Positions 29,577 through 38,750 are shown, counted from the first letter of the stretch. The stretch: 64,000 bases of DNA from Frateuria_A sp051900425 (GCF_051900425.1 NZ_JBHZGK010000006.1:62001-126000), one strand, 5' to 3'. A program made the numbers and translations. Notes: generated by a model not told the origin, from the sequence alone.

Positions 29577-30821
29577 ATGCGCATTGCAGTCATCGGATCG
29601 GGCATCGCCGGCATGGCCAGTGCGTGGCTGCTTTCGCGCCGACACGAGGTCACGCTGTACGAGGCCAACGCCTATATCGGCGGGCACACCCACACGCACG
29701 ACGTCACGCTGGGCGGGCGCAACTACGCGGTGGATACCGGCTTCATCGTCTTCAACCGGACGCATTACCCGCTGTTGAGCCGCCTGTTCGACGAACTGGA
29801 AGTGACCACGCAGCCGACCACGATGAGCTTCGCGGTGCACGACGAGCGCAGCGGGCTCGAGTACGGTGCCGCGTCGCTGCGCACCCTGTTCTGCCAGCGG
29901 CGCAACCTGGTGTCGCCACGCTTCCACGGCATGGTGCGCGACATCTTCCGCTTCTATCGCGAGGCGCCCGCGCTACTGGAGCAGGACGGCGAGGGCCCGA
30001 CGCTGGGCGACTATCTCGACGCCCAGGGCTACGGGGCGATGTTCCGCGACGACCACCTGGTGCCGATGGCCTCGGCGCTGTGGTCCTCGCCTTCGCGGCA
30101 GATCCTCGCCTTCCCTGCCAAGTACCTGGTCGCCTTCATGGCCAATCACCAGATGCTGCAGGTGGAAGGCCGGCCGCAGTGGCGCGTGGTCAGCGGCGGT
30201 TCGCGCCGCTACGTCGACGCGCTACGCTCGTGCTGGCAGGTTCGCGAGCGCCTGGCCTGCCCCGTGCTGGCCGTGCATCGGCCAGCGGCCGGTGGCGTGG
30301 AGGTGCAGAGCCTGGCCGGATCCGAGCGCTTCGACCAGGCCGTGCTGGCCTGCCACAGCGACCAGGCCCTCGCCCTGCTGGCCCAGCCAAGCCCGGCCGA
30401 ACGCGAGGTGCTGGGCGCGATCACCTACCGCTCCAACGATACGGTGCTGCACACCGATACGCGCCTGCTGCCACGGCGGCGCAGCGCGTGGTCGGCCTGG
30501 AACGCGCTGGTGCCGCGCGACCGCGACGACGCGTGCACGGTCACCTACTGCATGAATCTGCTGCAGTCCATCCGTGCCCCCGAGACGTTCTGCGTGTCGC
30601 TCAACTGCACCGACCGTATCGACCCGGCGAAAGTCCTGCGCCGACTGAGCTACGCGCACCCCGAATACACCCACGCCTCGGTCGCGGCGCAGCGGCGCAA
30701 GGCGGACATCCAGGGCACCGACCGACTGTGGTACGCGGGCGCCTACTGGGGTTGGGGCTTCCACGAAGACGGCATGCGCAGTGCAGTGGCCGTGGCCGAA
30801 GCGCTTGGGGTGCGCTGGTAA
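29577..30821 (+). CDS. FAD-dependent amine-oxidase-like oxidoreductase
   Basis: The 414-residue protein begins with a dinucleotide-binding motif, VIGSGIAGMASAWLL, and has the flavin amine oxidase/desaturase-type fold (GGHTHTHDV, VDTGFIVFN). It ends in a WGWGFHEDGMRSA segment, as in FAD proteins, where it contacts the flavin. Such proteins occur next to CFA-type methyltransferases in bacterial clusters for modified fatty acids; an oxygenation or desaturation role (compare UfaO/UfaD of the furan fatty acid pathway) is inferred from context. Its stop overlaps the next start as TAATG. Confidence 0.9.
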   Translation: MRIAVIGSGIAGMASAWLLSRRHEVTLYEANAYIGGHTHTHDVTLGGRNYAVDTGFIVFNRTHYPLLSRLFDELEVTTQPTTMSFAVHDERSGLEYGAASLRTLFCQRRNLVSPRFHGMVRDIFRFYREAPALLEQDGEGPTLGDYLDAQGYGAMFRDDHLVPMASALWSSPSRQILAFPAKYLVAFMANHQMLQVEGRPQWRVVSGGSRRYVDALRSCWQVRERLACPVLAVHRPAAGGVEVQSLAGSERFDQAVLACHSDQALALLAQPSPAEREVLGAITYRSNDTVLHTDTRLLPRRRSAWSAWNALVPRDRDDACTVTYCMNLLQSIRAPETFCVSLNCTDRIDPAKVLRRLSYAHPEYTHASVAAQRRKADIQGTDRLWYAGAYWGWGFHEDGMRSAVAVAEALGVRW

Positions 30822-31591
30822 TGGCCGCGCCCCTGGCCAGTGCGATCTACGAGGGCTGGGTGCGGCATCGGCGCCATGCGCCGCGGCCGCATGCGTTCCG
30901 CTATCGCATCGCGCTGCTCTACCTGGACCTGGGCGAGTTGCCCCGATTGTTCCAGGGCCGCTGGCTGTGGTCGTACGGTCGTACCAACCTGGCCCAGTTC
31001 CGCCGCAGCGATTACCTCGGCCCCGTCGAACTGCCGCTCGACGAGGCGGTGCGCCGACGCGTGGCCGAACACACCGGCCGGCGCCCCGAGGGGCCCATCC
31101 GCCTGCTCACGCATCTGCGCTACGCCGGTCACTGCTTCAACCCGGTGAGCTTCTACTACTGCTACGGCGCCGATGGCCGCACGCTCGAGGCGATCCTCGC
31201 CGAGATCACCAACACGCCCTGGAAAGAGCGCCACGCCTACGTGCTGCCACTGGCCGGGGCCGAACGGCACGGCCGCGTATGCGCATGGCGCTTCGCCAAG
31301 ACCTTCCACGTGTCCCCGTTCATGCCGATGGCGCGCGGCTACGACTGGCGCTTCTCCGAGCCGGCCGAAGCCCTGCGCGTGCACATGAACGTGCTGCGCG
31401 ACGGCGGCCGCGACTTCGACGCCACGCTCGTGCTCCAGCGCCGTCCCTTCGACGGCACGCAGCTGGCGCGCGTGCTGTGGCGCTTCCCGCTGATGACCCT
31501 GAAGGTCGTCGCCGCCATCCACTGGGAGGCGCTCAGGCTCTGGCTCAAGCGCAACCCGGTTTACGACCATCCACGCCACCACGGGACCTGA
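30821..31591 (+). CDS. DUF1365 domain protein
   Basis: The 256-residue protein is full-length DUF1365. It starts with SAIYEGWVRHRRHAPRPHAF and has conserved CFNPVSFYYCY and KTFHVSPFMPM segments. Function is unknown. The family is almost always encoded beside a CFA-like synthase and an FAD amine oxidase, as here. No signal peptide is seen. The start overlaps the previous stop by one base, and the next gene begins one base after its stop. Confidence 0.92.
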   Translation: MAAPLASAIYEGWVRHRRHAPRPHAFRYRIALLYLDLGELPRLFQGRWLWSYGRTNLAQFRRSDYLGPVELPLDEAVRRRVAEHTGRRPEGPIRLLTHLRYAGHCFNPVSFYYCYGADGRTLEAILAEITNTPWKERHAYVLPLAGAERHGRVCAWRFAKTFHVSPFMPMARGYDWRFSEPAEALRVHMNVLRDGGRDFDATLVLQRRPFDGTQLARVLWRFPLMTLKVVAAIHWEALRLWLKRNPVYDHPRHHGT

Positions 31592-31592
31592 C

Positions 31593-32948
31593 ATGGATCT
31601 GGAACTGAATTCGTCCGAACAGCGCACCGTCGGTGGCGTCGTCGATCCACCCCGCTACGCCGACGTGGCCACGGTCGCGAAGCTGCCTCGTCCGTCCGCG
31701 CCCCTCGGGTATGGCCGATTCGACCGCGCGCTGCGTTCGCGTCTGCTGGGACAGATGGCGCAACTGCAAGGCGCGCGCGTCGTGATCGTCGATGCACTCG
31801 GCCGCGTGGAACTGGGGCAGCTTGCCGATGGCGAAGTCCCGCTTCGCGTGCAGGTCCACGTGGACGATCCGCGCTTCTATCGCCTGGTCGCCGCCAACGG
31901 AAGCGTGGGGGCCGGCGAGGCCTACATGGAGGGCCTGTGGCGCTGCGACGATCTCGTGGCGCTGATCCGCGTCATGGTCCGCAACCGTGACCTGCTCGAC
32001 GACATGGAAACCGGCGTGGCGCGCCTGGGCGGCTGGGCGCTCAGGGCCTGGCACGCGCTCAACCGAAACACCAGGCAGGGCAGCCGGCGCAACATCGCCG
32101 CGCACTACGACCTGGGCAACACGCTGTTCGACCTTTTCCTCTCGGACGACCTGATGTATTCGTCCGCGATCTTCGCGCGCGAGGATGAGCCGCTGGAGGT
32201 CGCCTCGCTGCGCAAGCTCCAGCGTATCTGCGACAAGCTCGCCCTCGGGCCCGATGATCACGTGCTGGAAATCGGCAGCGGCTGGGGCGGCTTCGCGCTG
32301 CACGCGGCCATCCACCATGGCTGCCGCGTCACCACCACCACGATCTCGCAGGAACAGTACGACCTGGCCTGCGAGCGCGTGCAGGCTGCCGGGCTGGGCG
32401 ACCGGGTCACCGTGCTGCTGCAGGACTACCGCGAACTGCGCGGCCGATATGACAAAGTGGTTTCGATCGAAATGATCGAGGCGATCGGTGCGGCCTACAT
32501 GCCGACGTACTTCGCCACCATCTCGCGGCTGCTGAAGCACGACGGGCAGGCGCTCATCCAGGCCATCACGATCGAAGACCATCGCTACGCGAGGGCGTTG
32601 AAGTCGGTCGATTACATCAAGCGCTACATTTTCCCGGGCAGTTTCATTCCCGCGGTCAGCGCAATGCTCGAGGCCGCGCGACAGGCGAGTGACCTGCGCC
32701 TGTTCCACCTGGAAGACATAGGGCCAAGTTACGCGCTGACGCTCAAGCACTGGCGCAAGCGCTTCCTGGCCAAGCGCGACCACGTGCTGGCGGCCGGTTA
32801 CGACGAACGCTTCGTGCGGATGTGGGAGTTCTACCTGGCCTACTGCGAGGGCGGATTCCGCGAGCGCTCCATCGGCGACGTCCAGATGCTGCTCACCCGG
32901 CCCGGCTGCCGGCGCGAGTCCTACCTGCCGGACCTGGGGCCGCGATGA
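31593..32948 (+). CDS. cfa: Cyclopropane-fatty-acyl-phospholipid synthase
   Basis: The 451-residue SAM-dependent enzyme adds a methylene across acyl double bonds in membrane lipids. The SAM motif is EIGSGWGGFALHAA. The family segments HYDLGNTLFDLFLSDDLMYS and VVSIEMIEAIGAAYMPTYF (active-site region) are intact. It is one of two CFA-type proteins in this operon; the other is at 34262-35341. The stop overlaps the DUF2878 start as ATGA. Its exact product (cyclopropane or a methyl branch) is not shown by sequence. Confidence 0.92.
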   Translation: MDLELNSSEQRTVGGVVDPPRYADVATVAKLPRPSAPLGYGRFDRALRSRLLGQMAQLQGARVVIVDALGRVELGQLADGEVPLRVQVHVDDPRFYRLVAANGSVGAGEAYMEGLWRCDDLVALIRVMVRNRDLLDDMETGVARLGGWALRAWHALNRNTRQGSRRNIAAHYDLGNTLFDLFLSDDLMYSSAIFAREDEPLEVASLRKLQRICDKLALGPDDHVLEIGSGWGGFALHAAIHHGCRVTTTTISQEQYDLACERVQAAGLGDRVTVLLQDYRELRGRYDKVVSIEMIEAIGAAYMPTYFATISRLLKHDGQALIQAITIEDHRYARALKSVDYIKRYIFPGSFIPAVSAMLEAARQASDLRLFHLEDIGPSYALTLKHWRKRFLAKRDHVLAAGYDERFVRMWEFYLAYCEGGFRERSIGDVQMLLTRPGCRRESYLPDLGPR

Positions 32949-33487
32949 ACCCCTGGCTCAACGCCATCGGCTACCAGGCGGTCTGGCTGGCCGCGGTCTG
33001 GGGCGCCTCGCACCAGCGGGCCTGGCTCGGGCCGCTGGTGCTGCTCCCGTTCGCGCTGCTCCATCTGCGCGGGCGCGACGGGCGGCTGGACGCGTGGCTG
33101 CTGCTGGCCGCCGCGGGCGCGGGCACGGCGCTCGATTCGCTCTATGCAGCGACCGGCACCATTGCCTACGCATCGCCCTTCCCTACCGCCCATGCCGCGC
33201 CGCCGTGGATCATCGCCCTTTGGGCGGCCTTCGCGCTGACGCTGCGGCACAGCCTGCGCTTCCTGCAGGGGCGCTGGCTGCTGGCGACGGTGTTCGGTGC
33301 CGTCGGCGCGCCGCTGGCCTACTTCGCCGCGGCCCGCGGCTGGCGGGCGGTCAGCTTCCCGCAGGGCCCGGTGGCGGCCATCGGCGCACTGGCGCTGGGC
33401 TGGGCACTCATCCTGCCGTTGCTAATACGCCTGGCGATGCTCATTGAAGCCCAACCAGGTCCGCAGGCAAAACATGTCCACGGCTGA
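32945..33487 (+). CDS. DUF2878 membrane protein
   Basis: The 180-residue protein has four to five membrane helices (for example WLNAIGYQAVWLAAVWGAS and IGALALGWALILPLLIRL) and matches DUF2878. Function is unknown; it recurs in CFA/DUF1365/DUF1295 clusters. The ATGA overlap with cfa and a 14-base overlap with the next gene indicate a coupled operon. Confidence 0.85.
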   Translation: MNPWLNAIGYQAVWLAAVWGASHQRAWLGPLVLLPFALLHLRGRDGRLDAWLLLAAAGAGTALDSLYAATGTIAYASPFPTAHAAPPWIIALWAAFALTLRHSLRFLQGRWLLATVFGAVGAPLAYFAAARGWRAVSFPQGPVAAIGALALGWALILPLLIRLAMLIEAQPGPQAKHVHG

Positions 33488-34265
33488 ATTCCTGCACCCG
33501 CCCGGCTGGGTCTGGGTGGCGAGCGCCATCGCCATGGGCCTTGGCTGGCTGGTCCAGCGACGCACGCGCAATGCCGGCATCGTCGACGCGATCTGGACGG
33601 CGGGCATGGGCGGCAGCGCGCTCTACTACGCCGCGATGGGCGAAGGACTGCCCGACCGCCGCCTGGCCTTGGCGTTGCTCGGCAGCCTGTGGGCGGCGCG
33701 CCTGGGATTGCACCTGGGCCTGCGCATCCTGGGCGAAGCGGAAGATGGCCGCTATCGCCATCTGCGCCGGCACTGGCATGACGACCAGTGGAAGTTCTTG
33801 CTGTTCTTCCAGGCACAGGCGCTGCTGGTAGCCCTGTTCTCGCTGCCGTTCCTGGCGGTAGCCGCCAACCGCGCTCCGTGGTCGGGCTGGGACGGCGCCG
33901 CCGTCGCGGTGTGGCTGGTGGCCATGATCGGCGAGAGCCTGGCCGACCGCCAGCTCGCACGCTTCCGCGCCGATCCGGCGAACCACGGCCTCACCTGCCG
34001 TCAGGGCCTGTGGCGCTACTCGCGCCACCCCAACTATTTCTTCGAATGGCTGCAGTGGTTCGCGTACCTGCTTCTGTCGGTGGGTTCGCCGCTGTGGTGG
34101 CTGGCGCTGCTGGGGCCGGTGCTGATGCTGGCCTCGCTGTACTGGATCACCGGCATTCCGTTCACCGAGGCACAGGCGCTGCGCAGCCGCGGCGAGGACT
34201 ACCGCGACTACCAGCGCCGCACCAGCCCTTTCTTCCCCTGGTTCCCCAAGGACCCTTCGCCATGA
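33474..34265 (+). CDS. DUF1295 membrane protein (steroid-reductase-like)
   Basis: The 263-residue protein has about six membrane helices and the C-terminal RHPNYFFEWLQW motif of the isoprenylcysteine methyltransferase/steroid 5-alpha-reductase superfamily. It belongs to DUF1295. A lipid reductase or methyltransferase activity is plausible. The start MSTAEFLHPPG was chosen; an in-frame ATG at 33444 would overlap DUF2878 further. The stop overlaps the next start as ATGA. Confidence 0.88.
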   Translation: MSTAEFLHPPGWVWVASAIAMGLGWLVQRRTRNAGIVDAIWTAGMGGSALYYAAMGEGLPDRRLALALLGSLWAARLGLHLGLRILGEAEDGRYRHLRRHWHDDQWKFLLFFQAQALLVALFSLPFLAVAANRAPWSGWDGAAVAVWLVAMIGESLADRQLARFRADPANHGLTCRQGLWRYSRHPNYFFEWLQWFAYLLLSVGSPLWWLALLGPVLMLASLYWITGIPFTEAQALRSRGEDYRDYQRRTSPFFPWFPKDPSP

Positions 34266-35341
34266 CCGAGAGCCTCGCGCTCGACACTCCCGCCGCCGTT
34301 CCCGAGCGCGGCCTGATCCATCTCGCCGAGCGCGGGCTGGTTCCCGATGCCGTACTGCGGCTGGGCATCCGGCGCCTGTGCGCGCAGCGGCTTCGCGAGG
34401 AGCGACAGGGCGGCACCGAGGCGAGCTGGGAACGCTTTCGCGCCCTGCTGGACGAATTGCGCCACAGCCCGCTGGCACTGCACACGGACGCGGCCAACGC
34501 CCAGCACTACGAACTGCCGCCCCCTTTCTTCCAGCTCTGCCTCGGTCCGCGGCTGAAGTATTCGAGCTGCTACTACCGGCTCGGCACCGAAAACCTGGAA
34601 CAGGCCGAAGAGGCGATGCTCGGGCTCTATGGCCGCCGCGCACAGCTGGCCGACGGGCAGGACATCCTGGAGCTGGGCTGTGGCTGGGGCTCGCTCACGT
34701 TATGGATGGCCGAACGCTATCCCGGCTCACGCATCACTGCCGTGTCCAACTCGCGCCTGCAACGCGAACACATCGAGGCGCGCTGCCGCGAGCGCGGGCT
34801 GCACAACGTGACGGTGGTTACCTGCGACGTCAACCGACTGGCACTCGATGCTGCGACCTTCGATCGAGTCGTGTCGGTCGAGATGTTCGAACACGTGCGC
34901 AATTACCACCGCCTGTTCGAGCGGATCGCGCAATGGTTGCGGCCTGACGGCAAGCTGTTCGTGCACATCTTCTGCCATCGCGAACTGATGTACCCGTTCG
35001 AGACCGCCGGCGGCGACAACTGGATGGGGCGGCACTTTTTTACCGGCGGATTGATGCCTGCGGCCGATACCTTCCTGCATTTCCAGGATCACCTTGCCCT
35101 CGAGCACCAGTGGCGCCTTCCCGGCACCCACTACCAGCGCACCGCGAACGCCTGGCTGGATCGCCAGGATGCCAACCACGGGCAGGTCCTGCGCGTGCTG
35201 GCCGAGGCCTATGGGAAGGCGGCCGCGCCGCTTTGGCACCAGCGCTGGCGCATGTTCTGGATGGCCTGCGCGGAGCTGTTCGGCTACGACAACGGCAACG
35301 AGTGGCTGGTGGCCCATTACCGTTTCGGTCGGCGCGGCTGA
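34262..35341 (+). CDS. Second CFA-type SAM-dependent lipid methyltransferase
   Basis: The 359-residue protein has a SAM motif, ELGCGWGSLTLWMAERYPG, then SVEMFEHVRNYHRLF, and an N-terminal segment, HYELPPPFFQLCLGPRLKYSS, matching cyclopropane synthase-like enzymes of the UfaM/mycolate type. It lacks the N-terminal extension of the other CFA protein and is only distantly alike. It may methylate an unsaturated chain rather than cyclise it. It is last in the seven-gene operon, followed by a shared terminator hairpin. Confidence 0.88.
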   Translation: MTESLALDTPAAVPERGLIHLAERGLVPDAVLRLGIRRLCAQRLREERQGGTEASWERFRALLDELRHSPLALHTDAANAQHYELPPPFFQLCLGPRLKYSSCYYRLGTENLEQAEEAMLGLYGRRAQLADGQDILELGCGWGSLTLWMAERYPGSRITAVSNSRLQREHIEARCRERGLHNVTVVTCDVNRLALDAATFDRVVSVEMFEHVRNYHRLFERIAQWLRPDGKLFVHIFCHRELMYPFETAGGDNWMGRHFFTGGLMPAADTFLHFQDHLALEHQWRLPGTHYQRTANAWLDRQDANHGQVLRVLAEAYGKAAAPLWHQRWRMFWMACAELFGYDNGNEWLVAHYRFGRRG

Positions 35342-35350
35342 GCGTTTGCG

Positions 35351-35370
35351 GCGTGGGCTTCAGCCCACGC
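35351..35370. repeat. Perfect 9-bp-arm palindrome (GCGTGGGCT/AGCCCACGC)
   Basis: This small palindrome follows the last operon gene by about 10 bases. It resembles short dispersed repeats of this genome group. There is no T-tract. Confidence 0.6.
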
Positions 35371-35446
35371 CCCGCCCTCTCCTTCGAAAACCTCCCGTTG
35401 GGCGGGAGCCCAGCCTGCGGTTGATCTCTCAAGCGCGATACAAAAG

Positions 35447-35472
35447 AAAAGCCCGGCTTGCGCCGGGCTTTT
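35447..35472. terminator. Bidirectional terminator between the lipid operon and the OmpA-like gene
   Basis: An 11-bp stem (AAAAGCCCGGC/GCCGGGCTTTT) with a TTGC loop and flanking A/T runs on both sides lies between convergent genes. It fits termination of both. Confidence 0.85.
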
Positions 35473-35493
35473 CCTGTTGCGTTGCAGTTCCGG

Positions 35494-36627
35494 TTACTGC
35501 TGGACCTGCAGCTCCGTGCGGCGGTTGCGCGCGCGGCCTTCGTTGGTGTCGTTGGTGTCGATCGGATCGGCTTCGCCGTGGCCGATCGGGCCTTCCAGAC
35601 GGCTGGCATCGATGCCGTGGGCGGTCAAGTAGTCGTACACGATCTTCGCACGACGCTCCGACAGCGCCTGGTTGTAGGCGTCGGTACCAACCGAGTCGGT
35701 GTAGCCGGCGACGGTCACGTGCACCTGCGGATAGCGCTGCAGCGTGTCGACGGCCTGGTCGAGAATGGCCAGCGAGTCGGAGGTCGGCTCGGCCAGCGCC
35801 TTGCTGATGTCCATCTCGCCCTTCGACGGACGGTCGAACTTGAAGTTGACGCCACGCAGGTCGATCACGACCTTCTGCGGGCAACCGTCCGGACCGACGA
35901 TGGTGCCGGCGGCGGTGGCCGGGCACTTGTCTTCGCAGTCGTTCACGCCGTCGTTGTCGCTGTCCTGCGTGGAGCAGTCATTCGCCGGCGGGGGCGGCGG
36001 CGGGGCAGCCTGCTCCGGAGCGGCAGCCGGCTCGCCGAAGCGCGAGACGATGCTGAAGCCCAGGAACCAGTCGCCGTAACCATCCTGCGCCGGCTGGCTC
36101 TTGTCGTCCCAGTCGTAGCGGTAGCCGGTCTCGATGCGGATGTCCGAGCTCTCGGCGACCTTCTTGGACACGCCCACGCCCAGCTCGGCGGCCGGGGACC
36201 AGCCGTGGTCGGCCGCGTTCTTGTGGTAGCTGCCCATCACGCCGGCGAGCAGGTACGGGCGCCAGGCGTTCCAGTCGCCGGCGTAGAAGCGAGCGGCCAC
36301 GCCATAGTTGGTGTTCGACCAGTTGCCGCCGCCCACCGCGGTATCGCGGTCACGGTTGGTGCGGTCGATGAACAGGTCGATCGAAGCGTTCGGAGCGATG
36401 AAACGGCCAACACCAAGCCCGTAATAGAACTGGCGGCTGTTGGTGTTGCGATCGGTGTCGTTGTAGTAACCGCCAAGGGTCGGGGCGATATACCAACGGC
36501 CGTCATAATCGCCCGTGGTGCTCATCGGAGCGGTGTCGCCGGCGGCAGCGGTATTGTCCTGCGCATGAACGGCACCTACGCCGCCCAGGGCCAAGGCAAT
36601 AAGGAAATACAAGCCCTTACGTTTCAT
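35494..36627 (-). CDS. OmpA-family outer membrane protein
   Basis: The 377-residue protein has a signal peptide (MKRKGLYFLIALALGG, cleavage after VHA), an N-terminal beta-barrel (about 25-205) and a Pro-rich linker. A thrombospondin type 3-like calcium segment follows (DSDNDGVNDCEDKCP), and then a C-terminal OmpA peptidoglycan-binding domain (GYTDSVGTDAYNQALSERR). It anchors the outer membrane to peptidoglycan. A candidate -10, TACACT, lies at 36756-36761, giving a leader of about 120 bases. It is a major-porin-like protein, well supported. Confidence 0.93.
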   Translation of the reverse strand: MKRKGLYFLIALALGGVGAVHAQDNTAAAGDTAPMSTTGDYDGRWYIAPTLGGYYNDTDRNTNSRQFYYGLGVGRFIAPNASIDLFIDRTNRDRDTAVGGGNWSNTNYGVAARFYAGDWNAWRPYLLAGVMGSYHKNAADHGWSPAAELGVGVSKKVAESSDIRIETGYRYDWDDKSQPAQDGYGDWFLGFSIVSRFGEPAAAPEQAAPPPPPPANDCSTQDSDNDGVNDCEDKCPATAAGTIVGPDGCPQKVVIDLRGVNFKFDRPSKGEMDISKALAEPTSDSLAILDQAVDTLQRYPQVHVTVAGYTDSVGTDAYNQALSERRAKIVYDYLTAHGIDASRLEGPIGHGEADPIDTNDTNEGRARNRRTELQVQQ

Positions 36628-36970
36628 CAGGTGTCTCCTTCATTTATTGGTGTTCGCAGCCGTTTCACCTCAATACGGACCGCGCGTCAAACTCACTTTG
36701 ACTTCCGGAAGCTTGAGCCGCCCCCTCGCTTATGTCCCTACGGGCAAGCGGCACGAGTGTAGCAAAACCGTTAAGCCGTTCTCACAACGGCGCAGGTCCC
36801 CCGGTGAGGCCTTGTTCAGCAAAGCCCCTTGTCCATTGCGACCCGAATGGCGTGGAAGTGGCGTGAATACGAGAAAACCCGGCCGCTGGGACCGGGTTTT
36901 GCCGAGGGCGCATTGCAGGCGTTAGCCTGTTCTCATTGCCCCGCAATAGCCGATGCGGGGCTAATTGTGG
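36628..36970. other. Intergenic region between ompA-like gene and prpD
   Basis: No gene is seen in these 343 bases. They hold the ompA-like leader with a TACACT -10 (36756-36761) and two hairpins after prpD. One is GCCCCGCA/TGCGGGGC at 36938-36961; the other, AAAACCCGG/CCGGGTTTT at 36874-36900, is the more likely terminator. Confidence 0.6.
36874..36900 (-). terminator. Probable terminator of prpD
   Basis: A 9-bp stem AAAACCCGG/CCGGGTTTT, with a 9-base loop, reads on the minus strand as a stem ending in TTTT, about 70 bases after the prpD stop. Confidence 0.7.
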
Positions 36971-38422
36971 TTAAAGCGTGAAAAGGCCGAGGAAGCGCTG
37001 GATCGGCATGGCGTCCAGCGCCGCCGGATCGGCAGTCGCCTCCAGAATGGCCTTGACGCGGTGCGCCGGCAGGTGGCCACGCAGGGCCGCCTCGAACTTC
37101 TTCAGCAGCACCGGAATGCCCTCCGCGCGGCGCTTGCGGTGGCCGATCGGGTAATCGATCGAAACCTTCTCGGTGGACGAGCCGTCCTTGAAGAACACCT
37201 GCACCGAGTTGCCGATGTAGCGCTTGTCCGGATCGAAATAATCCTTGGTGAACTGCGGGTTCTCGCGCACTTCCATCTTGTCGCGCAGCGCGTCGATGCG
37301 CGGGTCGGCGGCGATGTCGTCGTTGTAGTCCTCGGCGGTCAGGCGGCCGAAGATCAGCGGCACCGCCACCATGTACTGGATGCAGTGGTCGCGGTCCGCG
37401 TAATTGGCCAGCGGGCCGGTCTTGTCGATGATGCGCACGCCCGCTTCCTGCGTTTCGATCACGATCTTCTCGACCTGGTCGAGCCTGCCGGCCACCTGCG
37501 CGTGCAATTGCATGGCGCACTCGACTGCCGTCTGCGCGTGGAACTCGGCCGGGAAGCTGATCTTGAACAGCACGTTTTCCATCACGTAGCTGCCGAAAGG
37601 ACGCTCGAACTGGAATGCGTTGCCCTTGAAGGCGACGTCGTAATAGCCCCAGGTCTTGGCGCTGAGCGCCGACGGATAACCGACCACGCCGCGGTAAACC
37701 GCATTGATCGCATGGGTCACGGCGCGGCGGCAGGCATCGCCCGCAGCCCAGCTCTTGCGCGGGCCGGTGTTCGGCGCGTGGCGGTACGTGCGCAGCGCAC
37801 CGTTGTCGATCCAGCTGTGCGACACGGCGGTGGTGATCTGCTCCTTGGAGCCGCCGAGCATCGCGGTGGATACCGCGGTGGAAGCCAGGCGCACCAGGAT
37901 CACGTGGTCCTGGCCAACGCGGTTGTAGCTGTTCTTCAGGGCGTAGCAGCCCTGGATCTCGTGCGCCTTGATGGCGTAGCCGAGCACGTCACGCACGGTG
38001 AACGGCTGGCCACCCTCGCGTTCGGCCTTGCGGCTGAGGTAGTCGGCGACCGAGAGGATCGCGCCGAGGTTGTCCGAGGGATGGCCCCACTCGGCTGCCA
38101 GCCAGGTGTCGTTGAAATCCAGCCAGCGGATCTGCGTACCGATCGCGAAGGCGCCCTGCACCGGATCGAGCTCGTGGCTGGTGCCCGGCACGCGGGTGCC
38201 GCCCGGCAGCGTGGCACCCGGCACCACGGGGCCGAGGTGCTTGACGCACTCGGGGAACTTCATCGCCAGCATCGCGGTACCGAGCGAATCCAGCAGCATG
38301 TAGCGGGCGGTGTCGTAAGCCTCCTTCGACTCGATCCGGTAGTCGGCCACGTAGTTGGCGATGTCGACCATCGGCTGGTCGGGATCGGGGCGAACGGCGG
38401 AGCGGATGTCGTGGGCACTCAT
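36971..38422 (-). CDS. prpD: 2-methylcitrate dehydratase
   Basis: The 483-residue enzyme, the same length as E. coli PrpD, dehydrates 2-methylcitrate to 2-methyl-cis-aconitate in propionate breakdown. The start MSAHDIRSAVRPDPD is the family N-terminus; an upstream open frame is a shadow. WLDFNDTWLAAEWGHPSDN and YFDPDKRYIGN are MmgE/PrpD signatures. It is separated from prpB and prpC by an outer membrane protein gene and terC. A TACAAT -10 lies at 38453-38458, so it has its own promoter. Confidence 0.95.
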   Translation of the reverse strand: MSAHDIRSAVRPDPDQPMVDIANYVADYRIESKEAYDTARYMLLDSLGTAMLAMKFPECVKHLGPVVPGATLPGGTRVPGTSHELDPVQGAFAIGTQIRWLDFNDTWLAAEWGHPSDNLGAILSVADYLSRKAEREGGQPFTVRDVLGYAIKAHEIQGCYALKNSYNRVGQDHVILVRLASTAVSTAMLGGSKEQITTAVSHSWIDNGALRTYRHAPNTGPRKSWAAGDACRRAVTHAINAVYRGVVGYPSALSAKTWGYYDVAFKGNAFQFERPFGSYVMENVLFKISFPAEFHAQTAVECAMQLHAQVAGRLDQVEKIVIETQEAGVRIIDKTGPLANYADRDHCIQYMVAVPLIFGRLTAEDYNDDIAADPRIDALRDKMEVRENPQFTKDYFDPDKRYIGNSVQVFFKDGSSTEKVSIDYPIGHRKRRAEGIPVLLKKFEAALRGHLPAHRVKAILEATADPAALDAMPIQRFLGLFTL

Positions 38423-38452
38423 GGAGGGCTTCTCGCGGGAGGAAAAACCGCC

Positions 38453-38458
38453 ATTGTA
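38453..38458 (-). promoter_or_regulatory. -10 element for prpD
   Basis: TACAAT on the minus strand, followed by GGCGG, lies about 30 bases before the prpD start. Confidence 0.5.
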
Positions 38459-38488
38459 GCCGGCCGGCCGCGCCGCTGCCTCTCTCTC

Positions 38489-38563
38489 TGCAGGAGCGCA
38501 CCTGTGCGCGACCGCCAAGTGCGGCTGTCTGGAGAGGGCAGTCGCGCGGGTGCGCTCCTGCAG
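38489..38563. repeat. REP palindrome, copy 1
   Basis: GCAGGAGCGCAC arms (left near 38490, right GTGCGCTCCTGC ending near 38561) bracket an imperfect hairpin. It sits between divergent prpD and terC and is related to copies at 41761-41824 and 52435-52494. Confidence 0.85.
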
Positions 38564-38611
38564 GTTTCTGCTTGACCGCCGCCGGCGTCGCCCCCGACAA
38601 TCGCCACACAC

Positions 38612-38750
38612 CCAAAGGGGAGTAGTTCCGGCGCCGCAGTTTGACGTGCGGCGCCGTGCGGTGATCGTCATCACGGACGCCTTCGCGTCCCGGTCACGCC
38701 GGCGAGGGTCCCTCGCGAACGAGACTTTTGCGGTGGTGTCGGGCCACTGC
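38612..38750 (+). ncRNA. Manganese (yybP-ykoY) riboswitch upstream of terC
   Basis: The leader contains AAAGGGGAGTAG at 38614-38625 and ACGAGACTTTTGC at 38719-38731, the two conserved strands of the yybP-ykoY fold, separated by GC-rich helices. This class binds Mn2+ and commonly controls terC/alx and mntP genes. A further stem (GGTGGTG pairing with a CGCCACC stretch) reaches toward the ribosome site. Assignment is by motif, not by covariance model. Confidence 0.8.
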
